The notes below the pieces were generated by a model. It was not told the origin of the DNA and searched no databases. It saw nothing but the letters and a program-made list of their open reading frames with translations. The position numbers were made by a program, and so were the translations under genes. Of a DNA stretch of 64,000 nucleotides, positions 58,355 through 64,000 are shown one piece after another; positions within the stretch are counted from its first letter, which is position 1; every line of letters starts with the position of its first letter. The DNA is from Lysobacterales bacterium (GTDB lineage Bacteria > Pseudomonadota > Gammaproteobacteria > Xanthomonadales > Wenzhouxiangellaceae), in assembly GCA_002722315.1 (NCBI GenBank), contig PBLG01000046.1, positions 248,001 through 312,000 of the forward strand, in the 5' to 3' direction.

Positions 58355-59630
58355 CCTGGCGCTTCTCCTCGTTTCGGGAGCCGCGCGGGCCCAGCTCCAG
58401 ATCGAGATCGTCGATGGCGTCGAGGGCGCGTTGCCGATCGCGGTAGTGCCATTCGACTTCGGCAACGCCGAAATGCAGCCCGAGACGCCCATCCACGAAG
58501 TGATCGCGGCCGACCTCCAGCGCAGCGGCCTGTTCGATCCCCTTGCCGTGACCGACATGATTGACCGTCCGAGTCGCCCGCCGGAAGTCAAGCTCGGGAC
58601 CTGGCGTCTGTTGAAGGTGGACTACGTCGCCATGGGTCGCTGGATTCCCGGCAGCGATGGGCTTTCGGGCGAAATCGAATACCACCTGGTCGCGGTGCAT
58701 TCGGGCCGCACGCTGTTTTCGCGCGCGATCGCCGCGGGGCCCGGCGCGTTTCGCCTTCGCGCGCACCAGATCGCCGATGCGATATACGAAGAACTCACCG
58801 GCGCGCCCGGCGCGTTCGCCAGCCGGATTGCCTACGTGCAGGTGACAGGCGCCGGCACCGATGCCGAGCAGTTCGAACTGATCGTCGCCGATTCCGACGG
58901 CCACAATCCGCAGACGATCGTTCGCCACAGCGAGCCCATCATGTCGCCTGCCTGGGGCCCGGAAGGGCGCCGCCTGGCCTACGTCTCGTTCGCCACCGGT
59001 CGATCCAACGTGGTCATCCAGGATATCTATACCGGTCAGCGCGACGTGATCGCCGACGGACGCGGCATCAACGGCGCGCCGGCGTTCTCGCCAAATGGCG
59101 ACTTGCTCGCGATGAGCCTGTCGCGCAGCGGCAATTCCGAGATCTGGGTGCGCACCCTGGCCACCGGGCGCATGGAACAGTTGACCGAGCACTATGCAAT
59201 CGACACAGAGCCGGCCTGGTCGCGCGACGGGCGCAATATCTTCTTCACCTCCGACCGTGCCGGTCGGCCGCAGATCTACAGCGTGCGCCGCGACGGCACG
59301 AATATCGAGCGGGTGACCTTCGAGGGTGAATACAATTCGCGGGTGTCGGTGGACCCGTATTCGGGCTTGCTGGCGATGGTGCACGGCGGACAGGCCAATT
59401 TCAGAATAGCGGTTCTCGATCGCGAATCGGAGCGTTTGCGTGTATTATCCCCGGGACGGATGGATGAGTCCCCGAGCTTCGCGCCGAACGGGCGCATGGT
59501 GCTGTACGCGACCCGCGAGGGCGAAAAAGGCGTATTGGCCGCGGTTTCTGTTGACGGCAACTTCAGGCAGCGGCTTGTGCTGAGCGACGGCGACGTACGT
59601 GAACCGGCCTGGTCACCGTTGATCCAATAG
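58302..59630 (+). CDS. tolB: TolB, periplasmic beta-propeller
   Basis: 442 residues from ATG 58302. A signal peptide (FTTASLALLLVSGAARA) precedes the N-terminal domain (IEIVDGVEGALPIAVVPFDF) and the propeller blades (EPIMSPAWGPEGRRLAYVSF, TEPAWSRDGRNIFFTSDRAGRPQIY, SPSFAPNGRMVLYATR). The start is ambiguous: 58302, 58308 or GTG 58320 (MKSFLNLF); all overlap tolA by 35-53 bases. Confidence 0.94.
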   Translation: MRMYSNVKSFLNLFTTASLALLLVSGAARAQLQIEIVDGVEGALPIAVVPFDFGNAEMQPETPIHEVIAADLQRSGLFDPLAVTDMIDRPSRPPEVKLGTWRLLKVDYVAMGRWIPGSDGLSGEIEYHLVAVHSGRTLFSRAIAAGPGAFRLRAHQIADAIYEELTGAPGAFASRIAYVQVTGAGTDAEQFELIVADSDGHNPQTIVRHSEPIMSPAWGPEGRRLAYVSFATGRSNVVIQDIYTGQRDVIADGRGINGAPAFSPNGDLLAMSLSRSGNSEIWVRTLATGRMEQLTEHYAIDTEPAWSRDGRNIFFTSDRAGRPQIYSVRRDGTNIERVTFEGEYNSRVSVDPYSGLLAMVHGGQANFRIAVLDRESERLRVLSPGRMDESPSFAPNGRMVLYATREGEKGVLAAVSVDGNFRQRLVLSDGDVREPAWSPLIQ

Positions 59631-59710
59631 AAAATCGGACAAGCAACAAATCGATTCGGCCAATCCGACAAAACCCGAAAAATAATCCCACACGGAATTC
59701 TGGAGGCAGC

Positions 59711-60244
59711 ATGAACTTCGCATCGAAAATTTTCCTGGTCCTGGTCCTGGCGCTGGTGCTCGGCGCCTGTGCGACCGATACCCGAGACGTTCCGCCGGCG
59801 CCGGAACCCGAACCGCAGCCGACGCAGCCTTCGGATCCTGTAGAAGTCGATCGCGTCAACCCGACCGATTTCGCCGATTCGCGCAACCTGGACAACCCGG
59901 ACAGCACGCTGAGCCAGCGCGAAATCTACTTCGAATTCGATCGTTCCGACGTGCGGCCCGAGTACCTGCCCATTGTTCGCGCTCACGCGGCCTACCTGCG
60001 CGCCAATCCGAGTGCCCGCATGCTGCTCGAGGGCCACGCCGACGAACGCGGTTCGCGCGAGTACAACCTGGGCCTGGGCGAACGTCGGGGCAACTCGGTG
60101 CTCGACCTGATGCGGGCCGAGGGCGCGAGCGCCGGCCAGATCGAAGTCGTCAGTTACGGCGAGGAACGCCCGGTGTGTCGCCAGTCCAGCGAGTCGTGCT
60201 GGGAGCGTAACCGGCGCGTGGAGATTGTCTACACCGCACGGTGA
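59711..60244 (+). CDS. pal: Pal, peptidoglycan-associated outer-membrane lipoprotein
   Basis: 177 residues. Lipoprotein signal MNFASKIFLVLVLALVLGACATD with lipobox LGAC. A Pro/Glu-rich linker follows, then the OmpA-like domain: REIYFEFDRSDVRPEY and MLLEGHADERGSREYNLGLGERR with the peptidoglycan-binding Asp and Arg. GGAGG lies 6 bases before ATG. The stop overlaps the cpoB GTG start. Confidence 0.97.
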   Translation: MNFASKIFLVLVLALVLGACATDTRDVPPAPEPEPQPTQPSDPVEVDRVNPTDFADSRNLDNPDSTLSQREIYFEFDRSDVRPEYLPIVRAHAAYLRANPSARMLLEGHADERGSREYNLGLGERRGNSVLDLMRAEGASAGQIEVVSYGEERPVCRQSSESCWERNRRVEIVYTAR

Positions 60245-61170
60245 CCTTGATGCTTCAAGTACTGAAATCGAACTCCAGGCGCGCCCTCGGCGGCGCGCTT
60301 GCCATCTGTGCCCTGGCGGTCGCGGCCGCATCTCCGGTTATGGCGCAGGAAGACAACATGGCCTCGCGCATGATCCTGGAACTCCAGCAGATGCGCGAGG
60401 AAGTCCGTGAACTTCGCGGCATGGTCGAAGCCCAGGCGCAGGAGATCGAGAATCTCAAGCGCCGTCAGCGCGATCAGTACCTGGATCTCGACCGTCGGGT
60501 AGGGCAAATGCGCGGCGGCTCGACCGAAGCACCGATGCCGCAGACCAATGCTTCGGAAGGGAACGAGGTCGCGCAGAACGGTTCGGGTCGGGATTCGGCT
60601 CGTGATGTCAGTCAGCCGGAGGTCCGCCAGCCCACGACCGATCCTGCGCAACAGCAGCCGTCCGGGCAGACGGGCCGCGTGGCACCGCCCGAAGTGCGTG
60701 AGCCGATAGCAGAGCAGCCCGAAGTGGTGACGCTGGCCGACCCGGGCAGCGGCGACGGGCGCCAGTTGAGAGAGCCCACCGAGGCCGAGCAGCAGGCCTA
60801 CGACCAGGCATTCCGTGCGCTGCGCGAGACCCGTTACGCCGATGCCGCCGAGGGCTTCGATGCGTTCCTGCGCGATCATCCACAGTCGAGCTATGCACCC
60901 AATGCGCTTTACTGGCTTGGCGAGGTCTACTACGTCACGCGCGATTTCGAAACCGCCCTGGCGCAGTTCGAGCGTCTGCAGGAAACCTACCCGGACAGCA
61001 GCAAGAAGCCCGATGCGCTGCTCAAGATCGGTTTCAGCCACTATGAACTCGGCAACTGGGAACGCGCACGCGCCGCGCTCGAGCAGGTCATCGCCGATTT
61101 TCCCGGCACCAACTACTCGCGCCTGGCCGAGAACAGGCTGCGGACCATGAGGCTGGAAGGCAATCTCTGA
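60241..61170 (+). CDS. cpoB: CpoB/YbgF, Tol-Pal-associated periplasmic TPR protein
   Basis: 309 residues from GTG 60241. A signal peptide ends at SPVMAQ. Residues about 35-85 form a trimerising coiled coil (MILELQQMREEVRELRGMVEAQAQEIENLK). A Pro/Gln-rich linker follows, then C-terminal TPRs from about 190: QAYDQAFRALRETRYADAAEGFDAF, ALYWLGEVYYVTRDFETALAQF and ALLKIGFSHYELGNWERAR. It coordinates outer-membrane constriction with peptidoglycan synthesis in E. coli. Confidence 0.95.
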   Translation: MTLMLQVLKSNSRRALGGALAICALAVAAASPVMAQEDNMASRMILELQQMREEVRELRGMVEAQAQEIENLKRRQRDQYLDLDRRVGQMRGGSTEAPMPQTNASEGNEVAQNGSGRDSARDVSQPEVRQPTTDPAQQQPSGQTGRVAPPEVREPIAEQPEVVTLADPGSGDGRQLREPTEAEQQAYDQAFRALRETRYADAAEGFDAFLRDHPQSSYAPNALYWLGEVYYVTRDFETALAQFERLQETYPDSSKKPDALLKIGFSHYELGNWERARAALEQVIADFPGTNYSRLAENRLRTMRLEGNL

Positions 61171-61176
61171 TTCAGG

Positions 61177-61212
61177 CTCTTGATCCGGCGATGCCGGATT
61201 AAGAGCGTTTTA
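61177..61212 (+). terminator. Rho-independent terminator of the Tol-Pal operon
   Basis: CTCTTGATCCGGC and GCCGGATTAAGAG form a 13 bp stem with one mismatch and a 3-base loop, followed by CGTTTTAGG. As after thrA, the T-tract is the first heptamer of the repeat element. Confidence 0.75.
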
Positions 61213-61330
61213 GGTTTTAAGTTTTACGTGTTAAGTAAAAGGCAAAATGCGGGTTTGATGCAGGTGAGCATGGCCTGTGCTTTTGCTTGAACCCTAAAAC
61301 CTAACACCTAACACCTAACACCTAAAACGC
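61207..61330. repeat. Inverted arrays of GTTTTAG heptamers (copy 2)
   Basis: Left arm 61207-61234 has GTTTTAG, GTTTTAA, GTTTTAC, GTGTTAA. Right arm 61294-61328 has CTAAAAC, CTAACAC, CTAACAC, CTAACAC, CTAAAAC, ending in GCGCG. About 60 bases of unrelated sequence lie between. Same design and same position relative to a terminator as the copy at 22.6 kb, but with a different central sequence. Confidence 0.9.
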
Positions 61331-61362
61331 GCGCTCAGAAGCGCCAATCCCTCCGCCTCCCC

Positions 61363-62028
61363 ATGCCCAATAAGACATCAGACCGTTCGGCAACCGCCCT
61401 GAAAATCACCGAGATCTTCCGGTCGCTGCAGGGCGAGTCGGATTCGGTGGGCTGGCCGACCGTGTTCGTTCGGCTGACCGGCTGCCCGCTTCGCTGCGTG
61501 TGGTGCGATACCGCTTACGCGTTCCAGGGCGGGGAGTGGATGGAGATCGACGCCGTCGTCGACCGGGTCGGCGAACTCGATACGCGTCACGTCTGCGTCA
61601 CCGGCGGCGAGCCGCTGGCGCAGAAGCGATGCCTGGAACTGCTGACGCGGCTCTGCGATGCCGGCCACCGGGTTTCGCTCGAAACCAGCGGGGCCTTGCC
61701 GGTGGACCGGGTCGATACGCGCGTGGTCAAGGTGCTGGACCTCAAGGCGCCCGCCTCGGGCGAGGTCGCGCGCAACCTCTGGTCCAACCTGGACCACCTG
61801 CAGCCGCACGACCAGATCAAGTTCGTCATTTCAGACCGGGTCGACTTCGACTGGGCGGCGGGACAGATCCGGTCGCGCAACCTGACGCGCTGGGACGTGT
61901 TGCTGTCACCCGTTTGGGAGACGTTGCCGCCGGCGACCCTTTCGGAGTGGCTACTCGAATCCGGTCTCGACGTCCGCCTGCAGCTCCAGCTGCACAAGGT
62001 GCTATGGGGTGATCAGCCGGGGAAGTGA
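61363..62028 (+). CDS. queE: 7-carboxy-7-deazaguanine synthase (radical SAM)
   Basis: 221 residues. The QueE-type cluster motif is RLTGCPLRCVWCDTAYAF (C-x3-C-x2-C). EIFRSLQGESDSVGWPTVFVR and VCVTGGEPLAQ follow the family. It converts CPH4 to CDG in queuosine precursor synthesis. The position after cpoB is the usual one. queC is not within the window. It is convergent with mutS. Confidence 0.95.
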   Translation: MPNKTSDRSATALKITEIFRSLQGESDSVGWPTVFVRLTGCPLRCVWCDTAYAFQGGEWMEIDAVVDRVGELDTRHVCVTGGEPLAQKRCLELLTRLCDAGHRVSLETSGALPVDRVDTRVVKVLDLKAPASGEVARNLWSNLDHLQPHDQIKFVISDRVDFDWAAGQIRSRNLTRWDVLLSPVWETLPPATLSEWLLESGLDVRLQLQLHKVLWGDQPGK

Positions 62029-62086
62029 CCTCGGCTGCCTGTCGTGCCGGAGCATGACCGGGTGCGCGCTTGACGGCTGCTGAATC

Positions 62087-64000
62087 CTAATTGTTCCTGT
62101 TCGCCTCGACCAACCGATAAATCGCGTCCAGTGCCTCGCGCGGGCTGAGCATGTCGGGATCGATCTCCGCGAGCATCTCGACGACCGGATCCGGCTCGAC
62201 CGGCTCGGGCTCGCTTTTCCTGCGGCCGCCGAACAGATTCATCTGGGCCGATTCGGCGCGTTCTGCGTCGGCCTCGAGTTTTTCCAGGTGACTGCGGGCG
62301 CGGGCCAGGACGTCGTGCGGCAGTCCGGCGAGCCGGGCGACCTGCAGGCCGTAGGACTGGCTGGCCGGGCCCTCGCGAACGCTGTGCAGGAACACGATGC
62401 GGTCGCCGTGTTCGCGCGCGGTCAGGTGGACGTTGGCGATTCCCTCGTGGTCTTCGGCCAGCCGGGTGAGCTCGAAGTAGTGGGTCGCGAACAGCGTCAT
62501 GGCGCGTACTTTCATGGCCAGCTCGGTGGCGACGGCCCAGGCCAGCGCCAGGCCGTCGAAGGTGGACGTGCCGCGGCCGATCTCGTCCATCAGGACCAGC
62601 GAATTTTCGCTGGCGTTGTGCAGGATGTTGGCGGTTTCGACCATCTCGACCATGAACGTCGAGCGTCCTCGCGTCAGATCGTCGCCGGCGCCGATGCGCG
62701 AGAAGATTCGGTCGACCGGGCCGCAGCGCATCGCGGCGGCCGGCACGAAGCTGCCGGCGTGCGCCAGCAGCACGATCAGCGCGGTCTGGCGCATGAAGGT
62801 CGACTTGCCGCCCATGTTGGGACCGGTGATGACCAGCATGCGGCGTTCCGGGTCAAGTGCGCAGTCGTTGGGCACGAACGGCGCGTCCTGGACGGCTTCG
62901 ACCACCGGGTGACGCCCCTCGGTGATCTCCAGGCCCGGAGAATCGTCGAGCATCGGGCGATTCCAGTCGAGCATTTCGGCGCGCTGGGCGAACGTGGCCA
63001 GCACGTCCAGCGTGGCGATGGCGCCGGCCAGTCTCGAAAGTTCGGCGTGTTCGGCGGCCAGCTGTGCCACCAGCTCTTCGTAGAGCGCCTTTTCCAGCGT
63101 AAGCGAGCGTTCGCGGGCCGACAGCACCTTGTCCTCGTGCTGCTTGAGCTCCTCGGTGATGTAGCGTTCGGCGTTCTTGAGGGTCTGGCGCCGCGTGTAC
63201 TCGTCGGGGACCCCGCCGGCGCGCGACTTGCCGATCTCTATGTAATAGCCGTGCACCCGGTTGTAGCCGACCTTGAGGCTGGAGATGCCGGTGCGCTCGC
63301 GCTCGGCGGCTTCGTACTTCTGCAGAAAATCGTCGGCGTTGCTGCTGAGCGACCTGAGCTCGTCGAGCTCGGCGTTGTAACCGTCGCGAATAACGCCGCC
63401 GTCCCGTATCAGGACCGGCGGGTGATCGACGACGGCGCGCGCGAGCAGTTCGGTGATATCGGGCCTCGGCGGCATTCGTTCGGCCAGTTGCTGCAGTAGC
63501 GGGTCGTCGATGGCCTCCAGCAACTCGCGCAGCGCGGGCACGCGCGCCAGGCCCGCGCGCAGCGTGGTCAGGTCGCGGGGACGCGCGCTGCCCAGCGCGA
63601 TGCGAGTGAGAATGCGCTCCAGGTCGCCGCCGCCGGACAGCGTTTCGCGCACCGCGTCGAAACGCGAAGCTTCGGTCAGCGCCGCCACCGCGGCGTGCCG
63701 TCGGCTCAGCGGATCACGTTCGCGCAGCGGATGTATCAACCAGCGACGCAGTTCGCGACTGCCCATGGGCGTGACCGCATGGTCGAGCAGCGCGATCAGC
63801 GTGTTCTCGCTGCGGCCTTCGGGATGACGGTCGATCTCGAGATGCCGTCGGGTCGCCGCGTCCAGCAACAGGTGCGCGCTGGCCTGCTCGAAACGCAGGC
63901 CGCCGATGTGCGGCAGCTCGCCGGCCAGCATTTCGCGGGCGTAGCCGAGCAGGGCGCCCGCGGCGGCCACCGCACTGCCCGGGCTCTCGATGCCGAACCC
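62087..64000 (-). CDS. mutS: DNA mismatch recognition ATPase MutS (C-terminal part; N-terminus off window)
   Basis: About 637 codons are visible. The connector/lever/clamp region includes FGIESPGSA at the window edge, [15 protein letters not shown] and [23 protein letters not shown]. The ATPase has [25 protein letters not shown] (Walker A), [36 protein letters not shown] (Walker B/signature) and [11 protein letters not shown]. The C-terminus contains the beta-clamp-like QMNLFG. The mismatch-binding N-terminal domain should lie beyond 64000. Confidence 0.97.
   Translation of the reverse strand, partial: GFGIESPGSAVAAAGALLGYAREMLAGELPHIGGLRFEQASAHLLLDAATRRHLEIDRHPEGRSENTLIALLDHAVTPMGSRELRRWLIHPLRERDPLSRRHAAVAALTEASRFDAVRETLSGGGDLERILTRIALGSARPRDLTTLRAGLARVPALRELLEAIDDPLLQQLAERMPPRPDITELLARAVVDHPPVLIRDGGVIRDGYNAELDELRSLSSNADDFLQKYEAAERERTGISSLKVGYNRVHGYYIEIGKSRAGGVPDEYTRRQTLKNAERYITEELKQHEDKVLSARERSLTLEKALYEELVAQLAAEHAELSRLAGAIATLDVLATFAQRAEMLDWNRPMLDDSPGLEITEGRHPVVEAVQDAPFVPNDCALDPERRMLVITGPNMGGKSTFMRQTALIVLLAHAGSFVPAAAMRCGPVDRIFSRIGAGDDLTRGRSTFMVEMVETANILHNASENSLVLMDEIGRGTSTFDGLALAWAVATELAMKVRAMTLFATHYFELTRLAEDHEGIANVHLTAREHGDRIVFLHSVREGPASQSYGLQVARLAGLPHDVLARARSHLEKLEADAERAESAQMNLFGGRRKSEPEPVEPDPVVEMLAEIDPDMLSPREALDAIYRLVEANRNN

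Overview
This 64 kb window is a GC-rich, gene-dense bacterial chromosome segment. Gene orders such as gloB-yafS-rnhA-dnaQ, miaA-hfq-hflX-hflK-hflC-yjeT-purA and yebC-ruvC-ruvA ... ruvB-ybgC-tolQRAB-pal-cpoB-queE are gammaproteobacterial. The split metH and the overall arrangement suggest the Xanthomonadales/Lysobacterales or a Wenzhouxiangella-like lineage. That placement is inferred from gene order and protein character, not from a database match.

Layout. (1) 1-2.4 kb: methionine synthase as two minus-strand genes separated by a 120 bp inverted repeat, preceded by an ArsR-methyltransferase fusion with a clear promoter and operator. (2) 2.4-12.9 kb: housekeeping block with GloB, RNase HI, Pol III epsilon, MiaA, Hfq, HflX/K/C, PurA and SerS. 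(3) 12.9-26.3 kb: a TPR-GGDEF protein, a strong orphan terminator (possible sRNA), a TetR regulator, a cytosolic 5'-nucleotidase, a periplasmic propeller-amidohydrolase, ThrA, a zinc metalloprotease and a metallo-beta-lactamase-fold hydrolase. (4) 26.4-36.1 kb: an MFP-RND-RND efflux operon with a near-perfect 22 bp operator, and a VTT-flavoprotein disulfide reductase fusion. (5) 36.2-40.3 kb: AT-richer exported-protein zone with a gene broken by an in-frame amber codon, a tandem duplicate pair and an orphan anchored protein. (6) 40.4-42.3 kb: yebC-ruvC-ruvA. (7) 42.3-54.6 kb: a roughly 12.4 kb accessory island separating ruvA from ruvB. It holds a PAS-GGDEF-EAL protein, a membrane protein, a ParDE module, a DUF222-HNH nuclease behind a LexA-type SOS promoter, a pRiA4b ORF-3 protein, and a minus-strand run of antitoxin, toxin, MmeI-like restriction-modification enzyme, SatD-like protein and DUF3307 protein. 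(8) 54.8-64 kb: ruvB, the Tol-Pal operon, queE and the C-terminal part of mutS.

The most striking signals are in the island. The HNH nuclease gene has a consensus-like sigma70 promoter whose -10 is covered by a CTGT-N8-ACAG box, and its coding sequence carries three copies of a 16-18 bp palindrome (CGTTTCCGCGGAAACG) read in two frames. The island sits inside the ruv locus, so nuclease, toxins and a restriction enzyme neighbour recombination-repair genes. Elsewhere, short tandem-unit elements recur: inverted heptamer (GTTTTAG) arrays starting exactly at the T-tracts of the thrA and cpoB terminators, an inverted GCGGATG element inside split metH, and octamers (TCGTTTTG) inside the restriction enzyme gene.
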